Positions 34,766 through 43,349 of a stretch of 64,000 nt of DNA are shown here, one piece after another. The DNA comes from Bin34 sp963422415 (GTDB lineage Bacteria > Chloroflexota > Anaerolineae > Caldilineales > Caldilineaceae): positions 2,728,001 to 2,792,000 of the forward strand of contig OY729430.1 of NCBI GenBank assembly GCA_963422415.1. Direction: 5' to 3'. Under the pieces are notes generated by a model. It had not been told where the DNA came from, did no database searches, and saw only the letters and a list, made by a program, of their open reading frames with translations. Position 1 is the stretch's first letter; each line of letters opens with the position of its first letter. A program made the translations under genes and the position numbers.

Positions 34766-36076
34766 TTACAGACCCGTGGCGTGGAGCGTGCGCACCTCGG
34801 ACATGGCGGCCTGCAGCGCTTCTCGCGCGGACAGGCCTTCCTGCCAATCCAGGGCCCGAGCCATCCAGTTGCTGACGAGGGCCAACTCGGCCCCGAACAG
34901 AGGGTGCTTGGGCAGAGGCACGGAATTGGCGATGTCCGACATCGCCTGCCGTTGCCAGTCATATTCCGCGCCGGCCATCAGCGGATCGTCATATACGTAT
35001 GTGTAGGCTGGCTTGGGAGCATAGTCAGCGATCCGTTTCTGATACGGTACGTTGGAGGGCCCCAGCCACCATAGGCCGAAGTCGGCGACTCCCTGCGGAT
35101 TCAGTGCGAACCGGGAAAGGACCAAGGCCTGCACCCAAAACGGGGTGCCAGCTTGTGGCAGACTGGTGTCCAAGCGCAGATTCCGGCCTTCCGCCGCTAC
35201 GTCGGGCCCCAAGTTGAACTGGGTTAAAGAGCTGTGCAGATCCACGCCCAGCACCATCCCGGTACGGCCTGCCATCCATGCATCGACACCCCGTTCCTGT
35301 TCCGGCATGAGTTCGGAGCTCACCATGTCTTGCAGCCACTGCAGAGCCAGGATAGCCTCCTCGCTTTCCCAGTCGATCGTGCCTTCCACAGCATAGGGGT
35401 CTGCCTTCGCTCCCCAGATCAGGGCCACCAAATCGCCCAGCGGGCTGAACAGGCGATCAAAGGGCAAGAGATTGGATGTATCCTGCAGCGCCCGGGCCGC
35501 AAGCCAGACTTCATCCCAAGAAACGGGTGGCTCTGTCACGCCCGCCGCCGCCAGGGGCTCTTTCAACCAAGCCAGCGATACGGAACTCACCGTGATGGGC
35601 AGCCCTATCACCTGTCCCTGGTTGCGGACCAGTTCCTGAATGGAGGCCGGCAGCGCCGCGGTGACCTGGTCCGCTCCCTCCACACCGCTGTCGGCCATGT
35701 ACTGATCCAAAGGCTGCAGAAGTTCTCCCTGAAGCCACACTCCCGCTTCCAAGGGAAAGGAAGCAGCCAGAATGCCGTCAAAAGAATTCTGCCCCGCCGC
35801 CGCGTCGCTACTGGCCATCTCGGCCAGATTCCCAAATCCCCCTTCCACGAATTGCAAGGGCCAATGCGGATAGGATTCTTCCCAAGGCCGTTCCAGATTG
35901 TCCAATTCATACAGGAACTGATACTCGGAGGCGATGAGAAATCGGAGATCCCGTATTTCCGGCGTGGGTGTAGATATAAGCCGGCTGAGAGGATTCCGCC
36001 CGGAACCACAGGTAGCCAAGACCGTGAGCGCGACTCCCGAGGCTGCGGTTTGCAGAAAGGCACGACGACTGACCAT
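34766..36076 (-). CDS. ABC-type extracellular solute-binding lipoprotein, Tat-type signal
   Basis: A 436-residue family 1 solute-binding protein. The N terminus MVSRRAFLQTAASG is a twin-arginine signal, and LATC at 20-23 is a lipobox, so it should be exported folded and lipid-anchored at C23. The mature part has the cluster B sugar-binding pattern (FDGILAASFPLEAGVW, IGLPITVSSVSLAWLKE, WDEVWLAARAL, GRTGMVLGVD). ATG at 36076 is preferred over an upstream TTG. No permease or ATPase gene is adjacent, so it must share a transporter encoded elsewhere. Ligand unknown, probably carbohydrate. Confidence 0.88.
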   Translation of the reverse strand: MVSRRAFLQTAASGVALTVLATCGSGRNPLSRLISTPTPEIRDLRFLIASEYQFLYELDNLERPWEESYPHWPLQFVEGGFGNLAEMASSDAAAGQNSFDGILAASFPLEAGVWLQGELLQPLDQYMADSGVEGADQVTAALPASIQELVRNQGQVIGLPITVSSVSLAWLKEPLAAAGVTEPPVSWDEVWLAARALQDTSNLLPFDRLFSPLGDLVALIWGAKADPYAVEGTIDWESEEAILALQWLQDMVSSELMPEQERGVDAWMAGRTGMVLGVDLHSSLTQFNLGPDVAAEGRNLRLDTSLPQAGTPFWVQALVLSRFALNPQGVADFGLWWLGPSNVPYQKRIADYAPKPAYTYVYDDPLMAGAEYDWQRQAMSDIANSVPLPKHPLFGAELALVSNWMARALDWQEGLSAREALQAAMSEVRTLHATGL

Positions 36077-36185
36077 GAAATTTCTCAATCCCCTTGGGGT
36101 AATGGCAAGTTTGTCCGGCAGGCAAGCGAGAGCGCGCTAAGGGGACAGTCTTGGGACCGGATCACAAGAGAGCCAAGCGTCCCCC

Positions 36186-36191
36186 ATTATA
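36186..36191 (-). promoter_or_regulatory. Possible -10 element for the binding-protein gene
   Basis: TATAAT on the minus strand, about 110 nt before the lipoprotein ATG, preceded by TTGGC. No clear -35 box. Confidence 0.3.
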
Positions 36192-36270
36192 GCCAACGCA
36201 TCGCTGCTTGCCTTAGAGTTGCCCATACCTAGCGTATCGTGACCGTCAAGGCGATTCTGGCAGAAATAAC

Positions 36271-36276
36271 TATAAT
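36271..36276 (+). promoter_or_regulatory. Possible -10 element for the IMPase-amidase-scpA unit
   Basis: A perfect TATAAT on the plus strand 68 nt before the chosen IMPase ATG. It overlaps earlier in-frame start codons, which argues for the later start. The -35 region is weak. Confidence 0.3.
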
Positions 36277-36343
36277 GATGAAGTACAACGCCAATTCACA
36301 CGGCCGCGCCGGGCGCGGCTTGGGACATTGCCGCTTTCCATTC

Positions 36344-37249
36344 ATGCCACCCCTTTCGTTACCGACTTCCTGCCCCTTGCGGCGTGAGGTCGAAGTCGCC
36401 ATGAAGGCGGCCCGAACCGCCAGTCCCCAAGTCCTGCAGCACTTCCGAAAGGGAGGTCAGGTCGAGTACAAGGAGGGTCACGAACCCGTCACACGAGCCG
36501 ACCGGGAGTGCCAGGAAGTCATCGTCCAAGCATTGCGGCATGCCTTTCCGAGGGACAGCATCTTGTCGGAGGAAGCCGCGGACGACTCCCGACGGCTGTG
36601 TCAGGAACGGGTCTGGATCGTGGATCCCGTGGATGGCACGCAAGAATTCATTGAGGGATTTCTGGAATTTGTCATCATGATTGGCTTGAGCATAAAGGGT
36701 ACCTCCAAGCTGGGTGTCCTTTTGCAACCCGGTTCCAACCGGACCTATGTAGGCCTGCCGGGATACGGTTCCTTTCGCGTCGAACATGGACAGGCCACGA
36801 AACTCGGCGTCAGCCCGCGAGTGCGGGTGCGGGATATGCCGGTCGCCCTGTCCCGCCGTCATGTGACGCCATTCATGGAGGAAATCGTCGACGGGGTAGG
36901 CTTCACCCGCAATGTGCGTCTGGGCAGCGCGGGCCTCAAGGCCGCCCTGATCGCGGAGCAAGGCGCCGACTGCTACTTCTTTGCTTCCCTCGGCATGAAG
37001 GAATGGGACATGTGCGCGCCAGCCGCCGTGCTGCTGGGCGCAGGTGCCCAGCTGACCGACTGTTGGGGCAATACCCTGAAGTTCAACCAAGCCGATGTCC
37101 GCCTTACCCATGGATTTGTGGCTTCCAACGGACCCCAGCACGGCCGCATCGTGGATGTCATACGCACTCGTTGTGACGCCTTGGGCATCAAGCCGGATCG
37201 GGGGTTTCTGCCCGTTCCGTCCCAAGTCCCCGATTCTCCATCACCCTAG
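36344..37249 (+). CDS. Inositol monophosphatase family phosphatase
   Basis: A 301-residue Mg-dependent phosphatase. It has ILSEEA (E76/E77), WIVDPVDGTQEFI (D94, D97) and KEWDMCAPAAVLLGAG, the three metal-binding boxes of the IMPase/CysQ superfamily. The DPVDGTQEFI form resembles CysQ-type 3'(2'),5'-bisphosphate nucleotidases, but histidinol-phosphate or inositol phosphatase activity is not excluded. The ATG at 36344 gives the best N terminus; upstream GTG/ATG codons lie in the promoter region. The large glycosidase/amidase gene follows after 14 nt. Confidence 0.85.
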   Translation: MPPLSLPTSCPLRREVEVAMKAARTASPQVLQHFRKGGQVEYKEGHEPVTRADRECQEVIVQALRHAFPRDSILSEEAADDSRRLCQERVWIVDPVDGTQEFIEGFLEFVIMIGLSIKGTSKLGVLLQPGSNRTYVGLPGYGSFRVEHGQATKLGVSPRVRVRDMPVALSRRHVTPFMEEIVDGVGFTRNVRLGSAGLKAALIAEQGADCYFFASLGMKEWDMCAPAAVLLGAGAQLTDCWGNTLKFNQADVRLTHGFVASNGPQHGRIVDVIRTRCDALGIKPDRGFLPVPSQVPDSPSP

Positions 37250-37263
37250 ATATCGATACACCG

Positions 37264-40200
37264 ATGCCCCGCGCTTGGCCCAACATCCTGGGCTTGGTCA
37301 ATCCCGGTCTCGACGGAATCCAGGCTTTCAATGCCCAACTGGGCATGTTGCCCGGCTGGGTGGTTTTCAACCGCAGCATGGCTCACGCCACGCAGATCTA
37401 CAGCGGCGATGATTTTCTGCAGTTCACCAATGCCGAGGTAGGAGTGATCTGCTGTTTGGAATGGGATCATGAAGAGGGGGGCACCATTCCGGCGCCGGGC
37501 TTGGTCAAACCCTACTTGCAACGCTGTCAGACCTATGTGGAGGCCAGTTCCGGCTGCCACGTCTGGGTGATCGGCAGCGAAATGAACACAGCTGCAAAGT
37601 GGCCGCTCACCGGCCACCGGGCGGAGAGCATAGCTCCCAGAATGCATTCGCACCAAGTCCTGGAACCGCGCTATCGGCCGAATCGCTATCCGTTGTTGTG
37701 CCAGACTCCTGCCACGAAAATTCAGGAGGGGCACTTTCCCATCTCCCCTGGCCATTATGTTGACTGTTACAGTCAAGTGCGCGAGTGCATCAAGGCCCTG
37801 CCGGGACATGAACAGGACCTTGTGCTGGTCGGGGCGGTCGCGCCATGGAACACCGACGCCAAGGATCCGGACAATCCCAGTGGAGACTGGATTCAATATT
37901 TCACGGCCATCGCGACCGCTCTGCCGATCGGCCAGTGCGAGGGCTTTGCCCTGCACACCGCCACCTTGGGTCCCAATCCGGATCTCCTGCGGTCCGATCA
38001 GAAACTGTCCTTCCCTTTCGGAGGCTACAGTGCCGGTTTTCGCTGCTTCGAAGACTTCACTGCCGCCGTGCCGCCGCAACACCGCCGATTGCCCATCTTC
38101 ATTACGGAGGCTTCCCAATTGCAGCCTTGGCTGGATGCCAACGACAGCTGGGTCTTCAATGCCTGTGAACTGATTCAGGACCACAACAGATCTCATGTCC
38201 ATTCTCCCATTCGGTGTCTGTCCCTGTTTCAGTGGGACACCGATTCGCCTTGGGCCATACGCGGCAAAAGTCACTTGGTGACGGATATCCGCGACACCTT
38301 GCACATGCTGGCCGATCGGGATCTCAAGTCCGCGTTGTGCGCGGTTGTCTGGGAACGGGTGGAGTTTCCCGCACGGATTGTCGCGGGTCAGGACATCACA
38401 GTTTCCGTGACCTTTGCCAATGCCACCGCACAACGCCTTTGCTGCAGTGGTGACGACCCCGTACGTCTGGCCGTAGCCTTTCAGGTGGTCCACCTTCAGG
38501 AAACGTCTGAGATGCAGGCGTCCAATCTGCGCTATCCGCTGCCGGAGGATGTGGATGTAGGCGCAGTCCTGACTTGTCAACTCAAGTTGCCCTCCCCAAC
38601 AGAGCCGGGAGAATACCGAATCCTGATAGGCATCGGTAAGACCCAGTTTGTCTGGTTGGCCATGGAACTGGATGGGGCCTTCTGTGGCTACATCGCCATT
38701 CAGGATCCGGAAAGTACGGAATCCTGGCCTGAAACTTTTGAGGCCGAAGATGAATCCGAACTCAGGTTCGAAGAACAGCACGTGTCCGAAACGCCCCGCC
38801 CCGCCGCGGCGGCCCGGCCCTTGTACGCGGAAACCAGCCCACCCAAGAAATCGGACACACTCGAGAAATCGGATGCACTCGAGAAACTGGATACACACGA
38901 GGAGCTGGATGCACACGAGGAGCTGGATACGTTTGAGGTCTCCCCCCAGTCGCCCGCGCGGACCGAAGTTGCCGTCTGGGACCAACCGGCCGAGACGGCG
39001 CTTGATCAAGTCCCAACGCCACCCGTGAAAGTGGAAGTTGTGGACCTTACGGCCTTTTTTCCTGCGCGCCAGAACGAAAAGGCGGTGCGTCTCCTCTCCT
39101 CCTTGCATCGTTTCGTATTCATAGAAACGGGGTTGTCGGCCCATACTCCCTTGGATTCCCAACTGGATCACTTTCGAGAATTGGGCCTGGAAGGCATACC
39201 CATGCACTATATGCTGGAAAATGCAGGCCCGGTCTATCAGATCCTGCCCCTGACCACGGTTCCGCTTTCCTACTCCCGCAACCTTGCTCCGGCTATCGTG
39301 TTGGGGCTGGAAGGACGGGCCCAGTCCCAGGTGGAGGCCAAGGAACGATTGCTCCGAGCTGTCCAGTGCTCCGCCACCATCCTGCAGGGCCTGAGTCCTT
39401 TGGGATTGTCCCAGGTTTGGGAAATCGGCATGGATTCAGTGGATGGCAAGGCCCCTTTTTCCGGATTGCCGCTGGATTGCCTTGCCGAAATGCAAGGGGC
39501 CCTGCATGAACAGTGGCGGCGACTTGGCATGGTCCACGCTCTTGAACTGACACCTATCGACTTGCCTTTGGAATCGCCCCTCCCAAACGAGAACCCCACG
39601 GATCCGGACGCAGAGACAGAGCTTGCGCAAGAGAGGCATGGCAGCCCCCGCGACCCGAATCTGGCTCTCGCTGGATCCTTGACCCCGATCGAGGGTGAAA
39701 CGCCGGTGGACGATCCATTGCCCATGGCGCCCTTGATCACTCCGTTCCAGCCGATGCCTCTGGACCTAGATTCCGAGGCTGCCAAGGGGCTTGAACATGC
39801 CTATCGCGAGAGGACTTCCTGCGTCGTGTGGGCCGCGGGCGACACCGGCACCGCTCCTGTGGCACAGCTTCGACGAATTCATACATTGCAGTATGGAGAC
39901 ATCCTGTATCACTTCGTGATTGCTCCCGACGGGCAGATTTTCGAAACGCGCCGCGGTTCGGGACCCGACGAGATCCTGCAATCCCCTGACAGCACAGCCC
40001 TGCACATTGGCTTGCTCGGCGATTTCAGGCATCAGTTCCCGGCAGAAGCCCAGACCCAGGGATGCAGTCTGCTCTTGGCGCGCCTGACGCACGGGGAAGA
40101 GCGCGCGGCAGACCCCGATACGCCAAAATCTCGGCCCGTGAGAATTGGTACCGAACAGTGGTGGCGCAAGGAGGACTGGCAGCACAAGGTTCTCCTGCAA

Positions 40201-40917
40201 GCATCACAGCTGCAGGACCGCATGGAAGAGCAGAAAGAGGTCTTGGCGGAATCTGAGCAGGGTGACGGGAGATCCGCACCCTCCCCATCTACACAGGAGG
40301 CCAGTTTTACCTCGTTCCCCTCGGAAAAAGATGGAGACACCTCCCGTCCCGTGGCATTGGCTAGTCCGTTCGAGTATCTTCCGCTGGCCGCGCGTGCGCC
40401 GCACATTGTCAACAAGATTGGAGCCATGCCCAGCCACCCGCGAATGCAGTTCCCCAAACGGCAGTTGGCGGCCATACGCGCCATCTGCATTCATCACTCA
40501 GACGCCCCGGGCACCGTGGGCCCGGAACAGTTGACCCAGTCCTTGATCCTGGATCACGGTGCCCGCGACATGCCCCTCCATGCTCTTCCATATCACTTTT
40601 TTGTCCATCCCAACGGCCAGACAGATCAAATCGCCACCTTGGACGCGGTCTGTCATGGCATCACCGGGGACAATGAAGACAATGAACATCTCATTTCCGT
40701 GGGGCTGGCAGGCAAGTTCACGGACACCATCAACCCCACGCCGGACCAATTGAAACAAGCCGGCTTGCTGCTCGGTTGGCTTATGCGGAAGCATTTCCTC
40801 AGCTTGGACGACATCAAGGGACACAAGGAAATTGATGCCCAGGAATCCGTGTGTCCCGGGACGGAATGGAACCAAGGCCGGACTTGGAAGGATTCTCTTT
40901 TCTTCTACATCGATTGA
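37264..40917 (+). CDS. Large cell-wall hydrolase-like protein: clan-A-type glycosidase, beta domain, three amidase-2-like copies
   Basis: A 1217-residue mosaic. Residues about 1-345 look like a (beta/alpha)8 glycosidase with candidate acid/base E106 (WVIGSEMN) and nucleophile E282 (IFITEAS), the strand 4/7 arrangement of clan GH-A. Residues about 350-480 are beta-rich (Ig-like). An acidic linker holds five 6-residue repeats. Three segments share the amidase-2/PGRP pattern. Copy A (about 615-700) and copy B (about 850-945) lack the zinc histidines (FIETGL, VWAAGD). Copy C (about 1072-1217) keeps H1077, H1187 and C1197 plus Y1110, as in N-acetylmuramoyl-L-alanine amidases. No signal peptide is visible, so export is unclear. 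Its TGA overlaps the scpA ATG. Confidence 0.8.
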   Translation: MPRAWPNILGLVNPGLDGIQAFNAQLGMLPGWVVFNRSMAHATQIYSGDDFLQFTNAEVGVICCLEWDHEEGGTIPAPGLVKPYLQRCQTYVEASSGCHVWVIGSEMNTAAKWPLTGHRAESIAPRMHSHQVLEPRYRPNRYPLLCQTPATKIQEGHFPISPGHYVDCYSQVRECIKALPGHEQDLVLVGAVAPWNTDAKDPDNPSGDWIQYFTAIATALPIGQCEGFALHTATLGPNPDLLRSDQKLSFPFGGYSAGFRCFEDFTAAVPPQHRRLPIFITEASQLQPWLDANDSWVFNACELIQDHNRSHVHSPIRCLSLFQWDTDSPWAIRGKSHLVTDIRDTLHMLADRDLKSALCAVVWERVEFPARIVAGQDITVSVTFANATAQRLCCSGDDPVRLAVAFQVVHLQETSEMQASNLRYPLPEDVDVGAVLTCQLKLPSPTEPGEYRILIGIGKTQFVWLAMELDGAFCGYIAIQDPESTESWPETFEAEDESELRFEEQHVSETPRPAAAARPLYAETSPPKKSDTLEKSDALEKLDTHEELDAHEELDTFEVSPQSPARTEVAVWDQPAETALDQVPTPPVKVEVVDLTAFFPARQNEKAVRLLSSLHRFVFIETGLSAHTPLDSQLDHFRELGLEGIPMHYMLENAGPVYQILPLTTVPLSYSRNLAPAIVLGLEGRAQSQVEAKERLLRAVQCSATILQGLSPLGLSQVWEIGMDSVDGKAPFSGLPLDCLAEMQGALHEQWRRLGMVHALELTPIDLPLESPLPNENPTDPDAETELAQERHGSPRDPNLALAGSLTPIEGETPVDDPLPMAPLITPFQPMPLDLDSEAAKGLEHAYRERTSCVVWAAGDTGTAPVAQLRRIHTLQYGDILYHFVIAPDGQIFETRRGSGPDEILQSPDSTALHIGLLGDFRHQFPAEAQTQGCSLLLARLTHGEERAADPDTPKSRPVRIGTEQWWRKEDWQHKVLLQASQLQDRMEEQKEVLAESEQGDGRSAPSPSTQEASFTSFPSEKDGDTSRPVALASPFEYLPLAARAPHIVNKIGAMPSHPRMQFPKRQLAAIRAICIHHSDAPGTVGPEQLTQSLILDHGARDMPLHALPYHFFVHPNGQTDQIATLDAVCHGITGDNEDNEHLISVGLAGKFTDTINPTPDQLKQAGLLLGWLMRKHFLSLDDIKGHKEIDAQESVCPGTEWNQGRTWKDSLFFYID
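38848..38937 (+). repeat. Five tandem 18-bp units in the linker of the large hydrolase
   Basis: Five consecutive 18-bp units encode variants of KSDTLE (KSDTLE, KSDALE, KLDTHE, ELDAHE, ELDTFE). The units differ at few positions and give an acidic, flexible or helical spacer between the beta domain and the first amidase-like copy. Length variation between strains is likely by slippage. Confidence 0.8.
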
Positions 40918-41738
40918 TGGCAGCGTCACAGTTGTCCCTGATGGCTCAGAGACGCAACCCGGCTCCAGTGCACAGGACCAGCCCATGGCAGGAGGATCGG
41001 CAGGGAGCCGCCTATCCGGTCCAACAGGCGCTTTTTTCCGGCCCCCTGCACTTACTCTTGGCGCTTCTGGAGAACAGGAAGTTGGAAATCAGCGAAGTTA
41101 ATCTGGTGTCCATAACCTCCTCCTATTGGCAGGCCTTGACCCAGGTGGGTCATTTCCAACCCCAGTCCATGTGCGATTTCGTGGATGTGGCGACACGGCT
41201 CATGGCCTTGAAGGCGCGTTTCTTGCGGCCTGCGGAAGAACACACTCCCGAGATCGATCCCGAAGACGAGGACGATCAATCCCTGATTGCCCAGTTGGAG
41301 CAATTGCGGAAGTTCAAGTCGCCCGTGGAAGTCTTGCAGAGGCGCGATCAAGCCCGCTTGCGTACGTATCGCAGACAGGTTCCCCTGGCATTGTCTGCGG
41401 CCCGCGTCGCAGCTCCAATGGAACAGCCTACGCGCTTGCTTAAGGCCTTGCAAAGAATAACCCTGCAGCTTCCTCGTCTGCAGGCGACGAATCTCATTCC
41501 CAAACCAAGATTTTCCATTGAAGATCAGATCCATAAAGTGCAGGCCGCACTGCGAATTTGGCGCGCGCGGGTCCGACGCGCCCCCTTGTCTTTCTTTGCC
41601 CTTTTCACGACCCGCAGTCACAAGGCGGAAGTGATCGCCGCTTTCCTGGCCGTGCTGGAGCTAGTGCGCAGGCATGCCGTAGTGGCCCGCCAACAGCAGC
41701 CGTTTGGGGATATCGAACTGCTGCCGCTGGACGATTGA
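40917..41738 (+). CDS. scpA: Segregation and condensation protein A
   Basis: A 273-residue kleisin that bridges SMC heads with ScpB in the bacterial condensin. The N-terminal kleisin motif FSGPLHLLLALLENRKLEISEVNL and the helix DFVDVATRLMALKARFLRP are typical, followed by an acidic stretch and a C-terminal winged helix (SHKAEVIAAFLAVLELVRRH). It begins MAASQLSLMAQRR, with the ATG sharing its A with the TGA of the preceding hydrolase gene, so its translation is probably coupled. An N-terminal tail of about 35 residues precedes the kleisin core. No scpB is adjacent. Confidence 0.9.
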   Translation: MAASQLSLMAQRRNPAPVHRTSPWQEDRQGAAYPVQQALFSGPLHLLLALLENRKLEISEVNLVSITSSYWQALTQVGHFQPQSMCDFVDVATRLMALKARFLRPAEEHTPEIDPEDEDDQSLIAQLEQLRKFKSPVEVLQRRDQARLRTYRRQVPLALSAARVAAPMEQPTRLLKALQRITLQLPRLQATNLIPKPRFSIEDQIHKVQAALRIWRARVRRAPLSFFALFTTRSHKAEVIAAFLAVLELVRRHAVVARQQQPFGDIELLPLDD

Positions 41739-41824
41739 CGCCAGACGGAATCATCGTTGCGGCGCCCTTGACCAACCACCTCCCGTCCCGCATCCGTTGC
41801 GGCGCTCGACAGGACTGAATCGAC

Positions 41825-43192
41825 ATGTCGGATTTCATTTGGGACGAATTGGATTCCGAACAGGAAATCATCACAGCCGAGATGCAGAACGAGGTGCCTC
41901 CATCCCTGCGAGAGTGCGTTCCAGGCGACCTGATCTGGAATGATTCCGGTTGCGTCTACATCTGTACGCGGTCCTATCCTCTGATCTCCTCCGACACCAA
42001 CGAGATGCCGGTCCATGATCCTGCCGTGCCGCTCGCGCACCTGGCCTTGGCATTCCCAGGGTTGCCTGACTTCGCCAACCTGCTCTCCAGCGACTGTGCA
42101 TTCCTGGACAGCGAGACAACGGGGCTGGCACACAATTCCATGCCGTTCATGATTGGTGTGGGGACCTTTGAGAGGCAAGGAGCGGCGGAGCCCGCCCATG
42201 CGACCAGTGCGGCTTTGACGCCGAAGTCCGACAAGTTGCCCAAAGACAAGGACGTGGCGGAGATGCCGACCCACTTTGTCGTGCGTCAGCTTTTCGCCCA
42301 TCACCCGCGCCAGGAGAGCGCGGTGTTGCAGTGCCTACAGGCACTGCTGGCGAGCAGGCCGGTCTGTGTTTCCTTCAACGGCCATGGTTTTGACATTCCC
42401 TTGATCCGGTCTCGCTTTGCAGCCAACATGCACCACTTTCCGGAACTGCCTTTGGCAGACCCCTTCACGGAACAGCCTCCGCTGTCTCTGGATTTGCTGC
42501 CCTTGGTACGGAAAATCTGGCGCAGGCGCATCGGCAGTTGTGCACTCAGCAACTGCGAAGCCCGGATTCTGGGTTTGAAGCGAACCCATGCCGATGTAGG
42601 CGGCGCCCAGATTCCTGGCATCTATATGCAGTATCTGCACAGTGGCAAGGCCAATGAAATCAGTAGAGTGTTCTATCACAATCGGCAGGACATCATATCC
42701 ATGTCTTTCCTCTTGCGCTCCCTGTTTTGCAGCGTTGAATTGGCGACTTCCGCGTCGATGGAACGGCTCAATGGCGAAGAAGCCTTGTCAATGGGAATCA
42801 CCATGCTGCGGGAAGCCCGGTGGTTCGATGGCGAGAGACTCCTTGTCTTCGCCACTCGTGTGCTAGGTGGCAATGAACACCATGCAGCCTCTTTCAGGGA
42901 ATTGGCCCTTTACTATAAACGACAGGGACGGTGGCAGGAGGCCAAGGCGACTTGGGAAAGATGGCTCAGCGCCACCGAGCAGGAGAGCGTGGATCCATAC
43001 GTTGAATTGGCCAAATACCATGAATGGCGCGCCAAGGATATTCGACAGGCGGAGATATACACCCGCTGGGCAATGCATGTGCACCAATCATCGCCACCTC
43101 CGCGTCGATCCCGGCAGATATGGGAAGAGCTGCAGCATCGATTGCGGCGCTTGGAACGCAAGATGCGCCAGGCGCATCTTGCGTCGACGTAG
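41825..43192 (+). CDS. YprB-like ribonuclease H-fold exonuclease with C-terminal helical repeats
   Basis: A 455-residue protein. Residues about 88-300 form a DEDD exonuclease: D95/E97 in FLDSETTGL, D190 in SFNGHGFDIPL, and D289 in YHNRQDIISM. H285 sits where the final Tyr or His is expected. An insertion at about 118-148 is low complexity. The C-terminal 150 residues are TPR-like (ALYYKRQGRWQEAKATWERW, EIYTRWAMHV). Members of this group are predicted nucleic-acid 3'-exonucleases of unknown role. ATG with AGGA nine bases upstream; 86 nt after scpA. The last codons lie in a perfect hairpin ahead of the tRNA promoter. Confidence 0.85.
   Translation: MSDFIWDELDSEQEIITAEMQNEVPPSLRECVPGDLIWNDSGCVYICTRSYPLISSDTNEMPVHDPAVPLAHLALAFPGLPDFANLLSSDCAFLDSETTGLAHNSMPFMIGVGTFERQGAAEPAHATSAALTPKSDKLPKDKDVAEMPTHFVVRQLFAHHPRQESAVLQCLQALLASRPVCVSFNGHGFDIPLIRSRFAANMHHFPELPLADPFTEQPPLSLDLLPLVRKIWRRRIGSCALSNCEARILGLKRTHADVGGAQIPGIYMQYLHSGKANEISRVFYHNRQDIISMSFLLRSLFCSVELATSASMERLNGEEALSMGITMLREARWFDGERLLVFATRVLGGNEHHAASFRELALYYKRQGRWQEAKATWERWLSATEQESVDPYVELAKYHEWRAKDIRQAEIYTRWAMHVHQSSPPPRRSRQIWEELQHRLRRLERKMRQAHLAST
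43156..43184 (+). repeat. 29-nt perfect inverted repeat at the end of the exonuclease gene
   Basis: Arms of 14 nt (ACGCAAGATGCGCC and its exact complement) around a single A. It covers codons for MRQAHLAS just before the stop. It may be a transcription terminator without T tract that insulates the downstream tRNA, or a protein-binding site. Confidence 0.5.
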
Positions 43193-43234
43193 CGCAAGAC
43201 AAAGGCAATATCCGCGGATATCCCACCCTCTTTC

Positions 43235-43263
43235 TTGATTGGCAAAGTCACTCGATGTACCAT
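43235..43263 (+). promoter_or_regulatory. Promoter for tRNA-Asn
   Basis: TTGATT and TACCAT with a 17-bp spacer; the expected start point lies about 7 nt before the mature tRNA 5' end. The same TACCAT -10 recurs upstream of hrcA. Confidence 0.55.
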
Positions 43264-43276
43264 TGTCCTTGTGCCT

Positions 43277-43349
43277 TCCTCGGTAGCTCAATTGGCAGAG
43301 CGTACGGCTGTTAACCGTGATGTTATTGGTTCGAGTCCAATCCGAGGAG
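43277..43349 (+). tRNA. tRNA-Asn (GTT)
   Basis: A 73-nt cloverleaf: acceptor TCCTCGG/CCGAGGA, D arm GCTCAATTGGCAGAGC, anticodon loop CTGTTAA with anticodon GTT, and T arm ATTGG-TTCGAGT-CCAAT. The discriminator is G. CCA is not encoded and must be added after transcription. The anticodon stem has four Watson-Crick pairs closed by a T-G pair. Confidence 0.95.

Noticed and set aside
37246..39207. A 653-codon minus-strand frame opposite the large hydrolase gene
   Set aside because: Its translation is rich in Arg, Gln and Gly with no domain; it exists because the sense gene rarely uses TTA, CTA and TCA codons.
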